DNA of 64,000 bases from Phaeobacter sp. 22II1-1F12B (GTDB taxonomy: Bacteria; Pseudomonadota; Alphaproteobacteria; Rhodobacterales; Rhodobacteraceae), in the NCBI RefSeq assembly GCF_002210165.1, contig NZ_AQQP01000010.1, positions 169,153-233,152 of the forward strand. The letters are read 5' to 3'. The stretch's first letter is position 1. Each line of letters begins with the position of its first letter. The position numbers and the translations under genes were made by a program. This document shows positions 30,018-40,355 of this stretch, one piece after another. The notes beneath the pieces were generated by a model. It ran no database searches and had not been told where the DNA came from. It worked only from the letters and a program-made list of their open reading frames with translations.

Positions 30018-30983
30018 ACGCAAAAGACCCATTTTGCGAAAAAGCCAGTATTCACCGGCTGTAATCAGAACAAGCATGGCACAGACGGCCCAAAACGCAT
30101 TCGGGTTGTCTGACCCCGGCACACCGCCGACGTTGATCCCCAGCAATCCGGTGATCAGCCCGAGAGGCAAAAAGATGGCAGCGACGACCGACAGCACGAG
30201 CATCTGCCTGTTGCTGGCTTCTGCCCGCATGTCCATGATCTGATCCTGCACGACCTCGGCCCGGTCGCGGATGGCGTCCAGCTCCTCCGAAAGCCGCGTC
30301 ACTCGTTCCGTTGCCTCGCGCATTCGCTCGCGCGCCAAAGGCGTCAGCCAGTCCATATCCTCGATTGCAAAGGTGCTGAGCGCATCGCGCTGCGGGAACA
30401 TATACCTGCGCAGCATGATCGACACACGGCGAACTTCGGCCAGCTCGGCCCGCGATGGCAGGCGATCAAGGTCTTCGAGCTCGGTTTCAAGATCATCGAT
30501 GCTTTCGTTCAACTCGGCTACGATGGGCTCAGCCCTGTCCGCCAGCCGCAAGGCCAGCCGGGCGACCAATTCGCCGCTGTCCCGAGGCCCGACCTGGCGT
30601 GAGACCGAATCCAGTACGTCATCCACCGCACGCAGCGGCCGCCGTTGAACCGTGACGACCAGTCGTTTGGTCACCCAGATGCGGAGAGAAACCATATCTT
30701 CGGGATCCGCCCCTTCGGCAAGGTTCACACCGCGTAGATTGATGAGGATTCCGTTTCCATGCACCACTGACCGCGGCCGTGTTTCCTGTGCATCAAGCGC
30801 CTCACGCACGGTCAACGACAGATCGGACTGGCTCAGCCAGTCAGTTCCGTCAGCAGCCGGACGTTCAAGGTGAATCCATACGAACCTGTCACCCTGCATC
30901 AGATCCTCGGCGGTCTGATCCGTCACATCCAGCGCGACAGCAGTTCCGTCGCCCTTACACTTCCACGCTGACCTTATCGCCAT
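30012..30983 (-). CDS. zntB: CorA-family zinc transporter ZntB
   Basis: The 323-residue protein has a large soluble N-terminal domain and two C-terminal membrane helices (residues about 262-284 and 297-315). The first is followed by the pore motif GINVGGVPG, as in ZntB, where the classic CorA GMN is GIN. ZntB moves Zn2+ across the inner membrane. The C-terminal KMGLLRS is positively charged, as expected for this topology. Zinc rather than magnesium specificity is from family resemblance. Confidence 0.88.
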   Translation of the reverse strand: MAIRSAWKCKGDGTAVALDVTDQTAEDLMQGDRFVWIHLERPAADGTDWLSQSDLSLTVREALDAQETRPRSVVHGNGILINLRGVNLAEGADPEDMVSLRIWVTKRLVVTVQRRPLRAVDDVLDSVSRQVGPRDSGELVARLALRLADRAEPIVAELNESIDDLETELEDLDRLPSRAELAEVRRVSIMLRRYMFPQRDALSTFAIEDMDWLTPLARERMREATERVTRLSEELDAIRDRAEVVQDQIMDMRAEASNRQMLVLSVVAAIFLPLGLITGLLGINVGGVPGSDNPNAFWAVCAMLVLITAGEYWLFRKMGLLRS

Positions 30984-31142
30984 CTTGCTGCTCCTTCCGA
31001 CTTAGCCTTATTGGCTTTTTGACAATCTGGCTCAGTGTCAGCGCCTGTGCCATGAGAAACTCACTGCCCATTGACGGCTGTGGCCTTTCCCTTTGCGCCA
31101 TGCTTCGCTAGATGAAGCGCGCAACTTGCAAGGATCGCGACG

Positions 31143-34100
31143 ATGGCCATGGAGAACACCTTTAATGCAGCCGAGGCGGAAGGCCGTCTCTATCAGGCTT
31201 GGGAAGAGGCCGGATGCTTTACAGCCGGCGCAAATGCCAAGCCCGGCGCAAGCACCTATTCCATCATGATCCCACCGCCGAACGTCACCGGTTCGCTGCA
31301 CATGGGCCATGCGTTCAACAACACTCTGCAGGATATCCTGATCCGCTGGAAACGTATGCAGGGCTTTGACGTTCTCTGGCAGCCGGGAACGGACCACGCC
31401 GGGATCGCGACCCAGATGGTCACCGAACGCGAGATGGCAGCCAATCAGGAACCCTCACGTACCGAAATGGGCCGCGAGAAGTTCCTCGAGCGGGTCTGGC
31501 AGCAAAAAATCAAGTCGCGCGGCACCATCATCGGACAGCTAAAGCGTCTCGGCGCATCCTGTGACTGGTCCCGCGAAGCCTTCACCATGTCCGGTGCGCC
31601 TCAGGCCCCCGAAGGCGAAGACGGCAATTTCCACGATGCGGTCATCAAGGTCTTTGTCGACATGTACGAAAAAGGCCTGATCTATCGCGGCAAGCGTCTG
31701 GTCAACTGGGACCCTCATTTCGAAACCGCCATCTCGGATCTCGAAGTCGAGAACATCGAAGTGGCCGGCCATATGTGGCACTTCAAGTACCCGCTCGCCG
31801 ATGGCAAAACCTACACCTACGTGGAAAAAGACGAAGACGGGAACGTCACCTTCGAGGAGGAACGCGACTACATTTCGATCGCGACGACCCGGCCTGAAAC
31901 CATGCTTGGGGACGGGGCAGTAGCCGTACACCCCCAAGATGCCAGATATGCACCAATTGTCGGACATTTGTGCGAAATCCCGGTCGGCCCCAAGGAACAC
32001 CGCCGGTTGATCCCGATCATCACCGACGAATACCCTGATCCGACCTTTGGCTCTGGCGCTGTAAAAATCACCGGCGCGCATGATTTCAACGACTATGCGG
32101 TCGCCAAACGCGGCAATATTCCCTGCTACCGCTTGATGGACACGCGCGCGCGTATGCGCAGCGATGGCGCGCCCTACGCCGAGACAGCATCCCGCGCACA
32201 GGAGATCGCCGAAGGCGCGGCTTTCAGCGAAGCGGAAATCGATACGCTTAACCTCGTGCCGGACGACTTCCGCGGCCTTGATCGCTTCGAGGCGCGCAAG
32301 CTTGTTGTCGAGCAGATCACCGCAGAAGGTCTCGCGGTCATGGTCCCGGTGGAACAGCCCGATCCCGCCGAGGCATTCGATCCGATGGACACGCCTGTGA
32401 TGGAGCCCTTCGTCGAAAACAAGCCGATCATGCAGCCCTTTGGCGACCGCTCGAAGGTTGTCATCGAACCGATGCTGACCGATCAGTGGTTTGTCGAAAC
32501 CGACAAGATCGTCGGCCCGGCACTGGATGCCGTTCGAAATGGCGAGGTCAAAATCCTGCCGGAACGCGACGAAAAGGTCTATTTCCATTGGCTCGAAAAC
32601 ATCGAACCCTGGTGCATTTCGCGCCAGCTCTGGTGGGGCCACCAGATCCCCGTCTGGTACGGTTTCGACCTGGAAAACAACAACTTCCGCGATGACGAGG
32701 GCGACGGCGCTCTTGATCCTGTTGAACTCGGCCGCCTGATGTCGGATCAGGATCTTGGCGATGCCACGGACCGCTTTCATTGCGCGCCGGATTTCGAGGC
32801 TGTCAGCGATCAGTTCGCCGATGTCCTGTCGTCCCTGCCCACGCCGCTGAATCATGCGCGCGTGATCGAGGTCGAGGACCGCGAAACCGCCAAACACGCA
32901 CTTGCCTCAAGCCTCGCTGAATATGCCGAGACACAGGACCCGACGAAGCTGACCTACCCCGTCTGGCGCGACCCCGATGTGCTCGACACCTGGTTCTCCT
33001 CGGGCCTATGGCCAATCGGTACTCTAGGATGGCCGGAAAACACGCCCGAGCTGCAAAAATACTTCCCGACCAGCACCTTGATCACCGGCTTTGATATCAT
33101 CTTCTTCTGGGTCGCCCGAATGATGATGATGCAATATGCGGTTGTCGGCCAGAAACCCTTCGACACGGTCTATGTGCACGCGCTAGTGCGCGATGAGAAG
33201 GGCAAGAAGATGTCGAAGAGCCTCGGCAATGTGCTCGATCCGCTGGAACTTATCGACGAATACGGCGCCGACGCGGTCCGATTTACCCTCACGGCGATGG
33301 CCGCGATGGGGCGCGATCTCAAGCTGTCGACCCAGCGCATCGCCGGGTACCGGAACTTTGGCACGAAACTCTGGAACGCCGCCTCTTACGGTCAGTTCAA
33401 AGGTGTCTTCGAAATTCCTCAGGCAGACACCCCGCCGGCGGCCTCCCTCCCGCTCAACCGCTGGATCAAGGGCGAGATCGCCAAGACCCGCGAAGAAGTC
33501 GATGCGGCGCTGGCACAGTTCCGGTTCAATGACGCGGCCAACGCGCTCTACAGCTTCGTCTGGGGCACCTTCTGCGACTGGTACCTCGAATTCACGAAAC
33601 CCGTCTTCGACGGCGAGGATGCCGAGGCGATCGCCGAAACAAAAGCGACCTATGCCTGGGCGCTGGACCAGTGTCTCATCCTGCTACACCCGATCATGCC
33701 CTTCATCACCGAAGAGCTCTGGGGGCAAAAGTCCCGCCCCTCGAAACTGATCCATGCCGAATGGCCGACCTATACGGCGGCGGAACTGGTGGACCAGAGC
33801 GCGGATGAAGAACTCAACTGGGTGATCCGCCTGATCAGCGCCATCCGTTCGGCGCGCGCCCAAATGCATGTCCCCGCGGGGGCGCATGTCCCGCTCGTCG
33901 TCAGGGGGTTCACCCCCGAAGCGCGTGCCGCGTACCAGACCAACGAAGCATTGATCAAACGTTTCGCCCGCCTCGAATCGCTTACCGAGGTCGACGCCTT
34001 CCCGAAAGGCACCGTGGCGCTGGCCGTAACAGGCGGCAGCTTTGGCCTGCCGCTGGCGGATGTCATCGATGTCGAAGCGGAAAAAGCACGCCTTGAAAAA

Positions 34101-34277
34101 TCGCTTGGCAAGCTCGCCAAGGAACTCGGCGGGCTTCGCGGGCGGTTGAACAACCCGAATTTCGCGGCCTCCGCCCCCGAGGAAGTGGTCGAAGAAACGC
34201 GCAACAACCTCGCTGCACGGGAAGAAGAAGAAAGCAAGCTGAAAGAGGCGCTTGATCGCCTCAAGGAAATCGCCTGA
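31143..34277 (+). CDS. valS: Valyl-tRNA synthetase
   Basis: The 1044-residue enzyme charges tRNA-Val. It has the class I signatures: the HIGH-type motif [14 protein letters not shown] near residues 43-57 and KMSKS in [11 protein letters not shown] near residue 689. An editing domain lies between ([17 protein letters not shown] near 249), and a C-terminal coiled-coil arm ([16 protein letters not shown]) ends the protein. It is longer than E. coli ValS (951), as usual for alphaproteobacteria. An AAGGA site precedes the first ATG. Confidence 0.98.
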   Translation: MAMENTFNAAEAEGRLYQAWEEAGCFTAGANAKPGASTYSIMIPPPNVTGSLHMGHAFNNTLQDILIRWKRMQGFDVLWQPGTDHAGIATQMVTEREMAANQEPSRTEMGREKFLERVWQQKIKSRGTIIGQLKRLGASCDWSREAFTMSGAPQAPEGEDGNFHDAVIKVFVDMYEKGLIYRGKRLVNWDPHFETAISDLEVENIEVAGHMWHFKYPLADGKTYTYVEKDEDGNVTFEEERDYISIATTRPETMLGDGAVAVHPQDARYAPIVGHLCEIPVGPKEHRRLIPIITDEYPDPTFGSGAVKITGAHDFNDYAVAKRGNIPCYRLMDTRARMRSDGAPYAETASRAQEIAEGAAFSEAEIDTLNLVPDDFRGLDRFEARKLVVEQITAEGLAVMVPVEQPDPAEAFDPMDTPVMEPFVENKPIMQPFGDRSKVVIEPMLTDQWFVETDKIVGPALDAVRNGEVKILPERDEKVYFHWLENIEPWCISRQLWWGHQIPVWYGFDLENNNFRDDEGDGALDPVELGRLMSDQDLGDATDRFHCAPDFEAVSDQFADVLSSLPTPLNHARVIEVEDRETAKHALASSLAEYAETQDPTKLTYPVWRDPDVLDTWFSSGLWPIGTLGWPENTPELQKYFPTSTLITGFDIIFFWVARMMMMQYAVVGQKPFDTVYVHALVRDEKGKKMSKSLGNVLDPLELIDEYGADAVRFTLTAMAAMGRDLKLSTQRIAGYRNFGTKLWNAASYGQFKGVFEIPQADTPPAASLPLNRWIKGEIAKTREEVDAALAQFRFNDAANALYSFVWGTFCDWYLEFTKPVFDGEDAEAIAETKATYAWALDQCLILLHPIMPFITEELWGQKSRPSKLIHAEWPTYTAAELVDQSADEELNWVIRLISAIRSARAQMHVPAGAHVPLVVRGFTPEARAAYQTNEALIKRFARLESLTEVDAFPKGTVALAVTGGSFGLPLADVIDVEAEKARLEKSLGKLAKELGGLRGRLNNPNFAASAPEEVVEETRNNLAAREEEESKLKEALDRLKEIA

Positions 34278-34364
34278 GCTTCTTCTCGTACCAAATACGG
34301 AATTCCTCGCCTTGCAGCAGACGCAGGGCGGGGAATTCAATCGAACCGAACAGAATTCAGGTAT

Positions 34365-35147
34365 TCACCCAAAGACCGGTTTGCGCCCCTGCATCTGGGC
34401 CGCGATGACTTCCATTTGCTCCGGCTTGCCGATCAGCTTGGCCTGCTCGGCGGATTCTGCCAGCAGAACTTCTTTCCGGTCCTGGCTTTCGCAAAGCTCG
34501 ATCAACCGTTTCGCCCCGCGAATGGCGCTTGGGCTCTTGCTTGAGATTTCTGTCGCCAGTTCGGTGGCGGCGGCAAGCGGGTCGTCCGAGATGGACGTGA
34601 CCAGCCCCCAGCGTTCCGCCTGCTCGGCACCGACCGGCGCCGCAGTATAGGTCAGCTGGCGCAGCACATCGGAGCGGACCAGTTCCGGCAAAAGCACCAT
34701 GCCGCCCATATCGGGCACGAGGCCCCATTTCATCTCCATGATCGCAAGCTTGGTATCCGGTGCGGCGATCCGGATATCGGCCCCCAGCGCAAGCTGCATC
34801 CCGCCCCCGTAGACCACGCCCTGCAACGCGGCGATCACCGGGACCGGCACGCGACGCCAGATCAGGGCGACTTCCTGAAACAGGTTCGCGTCATGGTGGC
34901 TCCGCTCCATCAGCCTGCCTTCGACATCGCCCTGCCCCAAGGTGCCGAAACTTGCCATGTCCAGCCCGGCGCAGAAACTCTTGCCTTCTCCGGACAAGAC
35001 AACTGCCCGGGCATCCGACTGGGCGACCTCCTGCCCTGCCGCAACAATCGCTTCCATCATGTCAGGATCGAGCGCATTCATCTTGTCACCGCGCGTTAGC
35101 GTGACTTTGGCAATGTGATCTTCATAATTTACGGATACCCGTGCCAT
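34365..35147 (-). CDS. Enoyl-CoA hydratase/isomerase family protein
   Basis: The 260-residue crotonase-fold protein has the CoA-binding and oxyanion-hole patterns VVLSGEGKSFCAGLDMASF near residues 54-72 and VVYGGGMQLALGADIRIA near residues 110-128. Members hydrate or isomerise enoyl-CoA esters in fatty-acid or amino-acid breakdown; which substrate is unknown. The start MARVSVNYEDH fits the family; upstream codons are not conserved. No beta-oxidation genes are adjacent. Confidence 0.87.
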   Translation of the reverse strand: MARVSVNYEDHIAKVTLTRGDKMNALDPDMMEAIVAAGQEVAQSDARAVVLSGEGKSFCAGLDMASFGTLGQGDVEGRLMERSHHDANLFQEVALIWRRVPVPVIAALQGVVYGGGMQLALGADIRIAAPDTKLAIMEMKWGLVPDMGGMVLLPELVRSDVLRQLTYTAAPVGAEQAERWGLVTSISDDPLAAATELATEISSKSPSAIRGAKRLIELCESQDRKEVLLAESAEQAKLIGKPEQMEVIAAQMQGRKPVFG

Positions 35148-35296
35148 GCTGGCCTCCCTTGAATGGCAATCCCGGGCACCCTGCCCTTTGCCGATCCGGG
35201 ACGCCAGAAAAACCCTGCGGCACAACTCGGCCCATGAGGTATCGTTTACAATTCAGGTCGGCGTATTAGGTTTCAGCCTCGAGAAAGAGAACGAAC

Positions 35297-35698
35297 GTGA
35301 CACAGATGGATCCCGTCCAAACCAACGCACATCATTCGCGACACGTTCGGCACCTCTGGACCGCCGCGGGACTGATTGCGCTGACCATCGGGATCATTGG
35401 GGCGTTTCTGCCGATCCTGCCGACAACGCCGCTGGTGCTTCTGGCGGCCTTCTGTTTTGGTAAGGGTTCCCCAAGGCTGCGCGCGTGGATCACCTCGCAT
35501 CCCCGTTTTGGTGCCGCGATCGAGGATTGGGAGGCAACCGGAGCCATCCCGCCCAAGGTCAAGATCTTCTCCTGCACCGTCATGGCCGTTACATTCATTA
35601 CAAGTGCCCTTCTGGGTCTATCTCCCGTGGCGCTTGCAGCGCAGGGTGTTCTCATGGGAATTGGCGCAATTTACGTGATCACACGACCGAACCGCTGA
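35297..35698 (+). CDS. YbaN-like DUF454 inner membrane protein
   Basis: The 133-residue protein has three hydrophobic segments at about residues 22-52, 94-107 and 108-125. It carries the DUF454 signature GAFLPILPTTPLVLLAAFCF followed by SPRLRAWITSHPRFG. The function of the family is unknown. A GTG at 35297 and an ATG three codons on (35306) are both possible starts. It stands between the crotonase and the aminotransferase gene. Confidence 0.85.
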   Translation: MTQMDPVQTNAHHSRHVRHLWTAAGLIALTIGIIGAFLPILPTTPLVLLAAFCFGKGSPRLRAWITSHPRFGAAIEDWEATGAIPPKVKIFSCTVMAVTFITSALLGLSPVALAAQGVLMGIGAIYVITRPNR

Positions 35699-35742
35699 AC
35701 TGATATCTTGCCGAGCGCCACGCCATCGGATTATGTGCCGGC

Positions 35743-36876
35743 ATGACATATCCGCGTTACACACCTCTCGTCGCTTCGCTGCCTGCTTCCGTCCCCTTTG
35801 TCGGACCGGAAACTCATGAACGCGAAAGAGGCGCTTCTTTCATCGCCAGGATCGGTGCCAACGAAAACGTCTTTGGCCCCTCGCCCAAGGCGATCTCGGC
35901 CATGCAGGACGCGGATGCGGATATATGGAAATATGGAGATTCTCTGAGCTTCGATCTGCGCGCCGCGATAGCAGTGGAAAACAACGTCCGACCTGAAAAC
36001 GTTATCGTTGGCGAAGGTATCGATGGTCTGCTCGGCTACCTTGTCCGGCTCGTCGTCGGGCCGGGCGACCATGTTGTTACATCGGACGGGGCCTATCCGA
36101 CTTTCAACTATCATGTCACCGGCTATGGCGGCACGCTTAACAAGGTCCCCTACCGTGATGATCGCGAAGACCCATCGGCCCTGATCGCCAAGGCGACCGA
36201 GCTTGGCGCCAAGCTGGTTTATATCGCCAATCCCGATAACCCGATGGGGACGTGGCACTCCGGTCAGAAGCTTCACAAGGCGCTGGATACACTGCCCGAA
36301 GGCTGCCTGATGATCGTGGACGAGGCCTATGTCGAATGCGCACCGGAGGGGACAAGCCTGCCCGCCGATGCGAACGATCCGCGACTTATCCGAATGCGCA
36401 CCTTTTCCAAGATTTACGGGATGGCCGGTGCGCGGGTTGGCTATGCTCTAGCGGCTCCGGAATTGATCGCCGCTTTCGACAAGGTGCGAAACCACTTTGG
36501 CATGAACCGCAGTGCACAAATTGGTGCCTTGGCCGCGCTTCAGGACAAGGATTGGCTCGCGCATGTGAAAAGAGAAGTTTCGGCGGCACGGGATCGCATA
36601 AGCGATATCGCCCGGCAGAACGGATTAACGGTCCTGCCGTCAGCGACGAATTTCGTTGCCGTAGACTGTGGCGAGGACGGTGACTTTGCCCGCGCGGTCC
36701 TGAATGAGCTGGTTTCTCGCGGCATCTTTGTTCGCATGCCTTTTGCAGCGCCGCAAAATCGCTGCATCCGGGTCAGCTGCGGTCGGCCGGAAGATCTGAA
36801 TGCTTTTGCGCAGGCTCTTCCCGAAGCGTTGAAAGCCGCGCGTGAAAGCACGGAAATTGAAGAAGCCGCGCGTTAG
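35743..36876 (+). CDS. HisC-like PLP-dependent aminotransferase
   Basis: The 377-residue class I/II aminotransferase resembles histidinol-phosphate aminotransferase: FIARIGANENVFGPSPKA near residues 33-50, and the PLP lysine in MRTFSKIYGMAGARVGY near residue 222. It is more distant from standard HisC than the gene at 13394, so a different amino donor or acceptor (for example another aromatic or amino-alcohol substrate) is possible. It is followed by a small membrane protein gene on the same strand. Confidence 0.85.
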   Translation: MTYPRYTPLVASLPASVPFVGPETHERERGASFIARIGANENVFGPSPKAISAMQDADADIWKYGDSLSFDLRAAIAVENNVRPENVIVGEGIDGLLGYLVRLVVGPGDHVVTSDGAYPTFNYHVTGYGGTLNKVPYRDDREDPSALIAKATELGAKLVYIANPDNPMGTWHSGQKLHKALDTLPEGCLMIVDEAYVECAPEGTSLPADANDPRLIRMRTFSKIYGMAGARVGYALAAPELIAAFDKVRNHFGMNRSAQIGALAALQDKDWLAHVKREVSAARDRISDIARQNGLTVLPSATNFVAVDCGEDGDFARAVLNELVSRGIFVRMPFAAPQNRCIRVSCGRPEDLNAFAQALPEALKAARESTEIEEAAR

Positions 36877-36936
36877 ATTTAGTCGAATATTATCACCCGG
36901 TGTATAGTCTCTGCCGCGAACAGCGCCGGAGTCATC

Positions 36937-37116
36937 ATGTACGACCACGAAATAGGTACCGCCCCCGACTATTCGACCGCCGCCATGGCCATGCTTGGGT
37001 TGAACCTGATGTGGATATTCACCGCCCTCTGGGCAATCTGGGGACTCGTGCCAGTCGTTCTACTCGGGCTTGGCATGAATGAGGCAATCAATCGTTTTGC
37101 CGAGGGCGATGACTGA
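36937..37116 (+). CDS. Small membrane protein, 59 residues
   Basis: An ATG at 36937 opens a 59-codon frame with stop TGA at 37114-37116. The protein begins MYDHEIGTAPDYSTAAMAML, has one or two hydrophobic segments at about residues 17-47 (LNLMWIFTALWAIWGLVPVV) and ends in an acidic tail (NRFAEGDD). It lies 60 bases after the aminotransferase gene on the same strand. The amphipathic pattern and codon use look like a real gene, but I do not know its function. Confidence 0.65.
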   Translation: MYDHEIGTAPDYSTAAMAMLGLNLMWIFTALWAIWGLVPVVLLGLGMNEAINRFAEGDD

Positions 37117-37133
37117 CCCCCTCGGCCCGTAGC

Positions 37134-38342
37134 TTACCGGCCGGCTATCACAGCGGCCGCCGCACCAAGCGCGCCTGACCCGTGCGGAATGTCCAGCGCG
37201 CACATGCCTGCCTCGATCCCGCCCAACAGGCCCATGATCATCTGACCGTTGATATGCCCCATGTGGCCGAGGCGAAAGAATCCGTGCCATGCCGGATCGC
37301 CGGGCTCCGCCATGCCAAGTCCGATGCCAAGTGTCAGGCCGACCTGAGAAGATAGCCAGTCGCGCAGTGCGGTGCCATGGGGCGCCCCCAGTTGCAGCGC
37401 CGTAACCGCATGGCTGCGCAGGCCGGGGTCGGTGATGTTCAGGCGCAGCGGTCCTTCGCTTGACCACGCGTCACATGCGGCCCAGATCGCCCGGGCCAGC
37501 CGCTCGTGGCGCGCCCAGACTTTTTCAACACCCTCTTCGTGGATGAGATCGAGCGCGGCACGCAACCCATAGAGATGATGCGTCGGGGCCGTTCCACCGA
37601 AATGCTGGTAGAATTCCTTTGGCTTTGCGCGTGGCGTCCAATCCCAGTACCGGCTGACACGCGGCATTTGTGCCTGCACTGCATCGGCCTTGTCGTTGAA
37701 GAAGACAAAGCTCATGCCCGGAGGAACCATCAGACCTTTCTGACACCCAGCCACCATAACATCGACGCCCCATTCGTCCATTTCGAACGGGTCACAGCCA
37801 AGCGATGCGATGCAATCCACCATGAGCAGCGCCGGATGCCCGGTTTCGTCCAGGACGCGGCGCAGACCGGCAATATCGTTTCGGACGGAACTGGAGGTGT
37901 CCACATGCGTCGCCAGCACCGCCTTGATTTCATGGCCCTTGTCTGCGGAAAGCGTCTCGCGAACTTTCTCGAGGTCGAAGGGCCCCGCCTTGCCGAAATC
38001 CTGAACCCGGGTCTCGATCCCCAGACCACGCGCCATGTCGGCCCAGCCAAGTCCGAAACGTCCTGTCGATGGCACGTAGACGGTTTCGCCGGGCGAGAGG
38101 ACATTCGACAACGCCGCTTCCCACGCGCCGTGACCGTTGGAGATATACATCGCAACATAATGCTCGGTCCGCGCCACGCGCTTAAGGTCGGGCACGATCG
38201 AATGGGTCATTTCGACGAGCGCACCGGCATAAATGTTCGGTGCGGGCCGGTGCATCGCCTGTAGAACTACATCCGGAATAACGGACGGGCCCGGTATGGC
38301 CAGGTACTCGCGCCCTTGCGCCAGCGAGGATTCTTTGTTCAT
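37134..38342 (-). CDS. Class V aminotransferase (serine/alanine-glyoxylate type)
   Basis: The 402-residue PLP enzyme has the class V layout: AIPGPSVIPDVVLQAMHRP at residues 15-33, SNGHGAWEAALSNVL near 68-82, DCIASLGCDP near 175, and the PLP lysine in VAGCQKGLMVPPGMSF near residue 203. It resembles serine-glyoxylate and alanine-glyoxylate aminotransferases, which serve glyoxylate use or the serine cycle. No other serine-cycle gene is in the window, so the pathway is undetermined. Confidence 0.85.
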   Translation of the reverse strand: MNKESSLAQGREYLAIPGPSVIPDVVLQAMHRPAPNIYAGALVEMTHSIVPDLKRVARTEHYVAMYISNGHGAWEAALSNVLSPGETVYVPSTGRFGLGWADMARGLGIETRVQDFGKAGPFDLEKVRETLSADKGHEIKAVLATHVDTSSSVRNDIAGLRRVLDETGHPALLMVDCIASLGCDPFEMDEWGVDVMVAGCQKGLMVPPGMSFVFFNDKADAVQAQMPRVSRYWDWTPRAKPKEFYQHFGGTAPTHHLYGLRAALDLIHEEGVEKVWARHERLARAIWAACDAWSSEGPLRLNITDPGLRSHAVTALQLGAPHGTALRDWLSSQVGLTLGIGLGMAEPGDPAWHGFFRLGHMGHINGQMIMGLLGGIEAGMCALDIPHGSGALGAAAAVIAGR

Positions 38343-38498
38343 GGTAAAGTCCGTAATCGATTTCGCCCCACCCTAGTCAGCCCCGGCCCGGCGTCAATGC
38401 GGCAAAGCCGCGGACTTGCACCAAGAACGAGTGACACGTAAACGGCCCGCTACACGTAAGGACATGTCGATGATTTCCAAAGATCCGAAAGCGCCCGA

Positions 38499-40355
38499 AT
38501 GAGCCGTCCGCACAAATCCGCCCGTGAGCTCATGGGCTGGCTGTGGCGCGGTTATCTGCGTCATCATATTCCGATGCTTGCACTGGCCATCATGTTCATG
38601 CTGATCGAAGGCAGCATGGTCGGCGCGGTCAGCTACATGATGAAGCCGATGTTCGACCTTGTCTTCGTGGCGGGAAATACGTCGGCGCTTGGCTGGGTCA
38701 GCGTGACGTTTCTTTTGATCTTCTGCATGCGCGGCCTTTCCGGCATGTGCCAGAAGGTTCTGCTGACACGTATTTCCCAGCTGACGGCCGCAGCGCTGCG
38801 GCTCGATCTCGTCAAGCGTCTGATCCGGCAAGATACGTCCTTTCACCAGACGCATCCGCCGGGTTTCCTGATCCAGCGGGTGCAATCGGATGTGACCGCG
38901 GTGAACGAAGTCTGGAAGGCAATCGTTACCGGTGCCGGGCGCGACGCGATTTCGCTGGTTATCCTGATCGGTGTCGCGGTCAATATCGACTGGCGCTGGA
39001 CCGCCGTCATGTTGGTGGGGCTGCCTTTGCTCATGCTGCCCATCGGTGTTGCTCAGCGATACGTACGAAAAAAGTCCTCGCAGGCGCGCGACCTTGGTGC
39101 GGCCCTTGCCACGCGTCTCGACGAGATGTTCCACGGCATCGTCCCGATTAAGCTGAATTCGCTTGAGGGGTATCAGGCCGGTCGTTTCAAACGACACACG
39201 GATACTTTCGTTCGCTCGGAAATCCGCGCGTCCTTTGGCACTGCCGTGATTACCGCCATGGTCGATATCATGGCCGGCGTCGGTTTCATGGGCGTTCTGC
39301 TCTATGGCGGTGCCGAGATCATCGAAGGCGAGAAAACCGTCGGTGAGTTCATGAGCTTTTTCACCGCGATCGGCCTTGCGTTTGATCCGATGCGCCGTCT
39401 GGCCGCCGTGAGTGGTGTCTGGCAAGCCGCAGCCGCCGCGCTGGAACGACTGAAAGAACTGATGGACGCGCCGATCCTTGTGCAGGAACCGACGGATCCG
39501 GTCGATCCGCCGAAAGGATTGCCGCCGATCAATCTTGAGCACGTGTCGCTTAGCTACGGGGATGCCCCGGTGCTTAGGGATCTGTCGCTGAAAGCCGAGG
39601 CGGGGAAAACCACTGCGCTTGTTGGTGCCTCGGGTGCGGGAAAATCCACCATTTTCAATTTGCTGACACGTCTCGTCGATCCGCAAACCGGGTCCGTGAA
39701 GATCGGGGATGCAGAGGTGCGCCGGATGCGCATGGAAGATCTGCGCGGGCTGTTCTCGGTCGTCAGTCAGGAAGCGCTGCTCTTCGACGAAACGCTGCGG
39801 GAAAACATATTGCTCGGCCGCACCGACGTCAGCGACGAAGAGCTGAAAAAGGTACTCGATGCGGCGCATGTTTCCGACTTCCTCCCCAAGCTGCCGAATG
39901 GTCTGGAAACCGAGGTAGGACCGCGCGGCTCTGCCCTTTCCGGTGGACAGCGGCAGCGGGTTGTAATCGCACGCGCATTGCTGCGTGACACGCCGATCCT
40001 GCTGTTGGACGAAGCGACCAGTGCGCTGGATGCCCAGTCGGAGAAAGTGGTGCAGAGTGCGTTGGACAAGCTTGCCGGGGGCCGGACAACGCTGGTCATC
40101 GCGCATCGACTGTCTACGATCCGAAATGCCGACAAGATCATTGTGATGGATCGCGGTCAGGTCATCGACGAAGGCACCCACGACGAATTGCTGGCGCGTG
40201 GCGGCACTTATGCAGATCTCTACCGCCTGCAGTTTCAGGATGGGAAAACGATCATTGATCCGATTGGCACAGAAGCGCTGCGGGCCCGTACGCCAAACAA
40301 CGAAGATCGGCCGCCCTCGATCTTTCGCCGACTTGGGCGGGTCCTGTTCGGATAA
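38499..40355 (+). CDS. MsbA-like ABC exporter (fused membrane and ATPase domains)
   Basis: The 618-residue half-transporter has six membrane helices (about residues 20-310) and a C-terminal ATPase: Walker A VGASGAGKST near 375, Q-loop VSQEALLFDE, signature ALSGGQRQR near 480, Walker B ILLLDEATSALD near 505. It works as a homodimer exporting lipid or hydrophobic cargo; lipid A-core flipping as in MsbA is one possibility. The C-terminal 30 residues (TPNNEDRPPSIFRRLGRVLFG) form a basic tail. The gene ends next to the convergent glycosyltransferase gene. Confidence 0.9.
   Translation: MSRPHKSARELMGWLWRGYLRHHIPMLALAIMFMLIEGSMVGAVSYMMKPMFDLVFVAGNTSALGWVSVTFLLIFCMRGLSGMCQKVLLTRISQLTAAALRLDLVKRLIRQDTSFHQTHPPGFLIQRVQSDVTAVNEVWKAIVTGAGRDAISLVILIGVAVNIDWRWTAVMLVGLPLLMLPIGVAQRYVRKKSSQARDLGAALATRLDEMFHGIVPIKLNSLEGYQAGRFKRHTDTFVRSEIRASFGTAVITAMVDIMAGVGFMGVLLYGGAEIIEGEKTVGEFMSFFTAIGLAFDPMRRLAAVSGVWQAAAAALERLKELMDAPILVQEPTDPVDPPKGLPPINLEHVSLSYGDAPVLRDLSLKAEAGKTTALVGASGAGKSTIFNLLTRLVDPQTGSVKIGDAEVRRMRMEDLRGLFSVVSQEALLFDETLRENILLGRTDVSDEELKKVLDAAHVSDFLPKLPNGLETEVGPRGSALSGGQRQRVVIARALLRDTPILLLDEATSALDAQSEKVVQSALDKLAGGRTTLVIAHRLSTIRNADKIIVMDRGQVIDEGTHDELLARGGTYADLYRLQFQDGKTIIDPIGTEALRARTPNNEDRPPSIFRRLGRVLFG

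Noticed and set aside
31539..32897. 452-codon frame opposite valS
   Set aside because: Antisense of the valS HIGH/editing region.
38394..40181. 595-codon frame opposite the ABC exporter
   Set aside because: Shadow of the exporter, whose Walker and signature motifs are intact.
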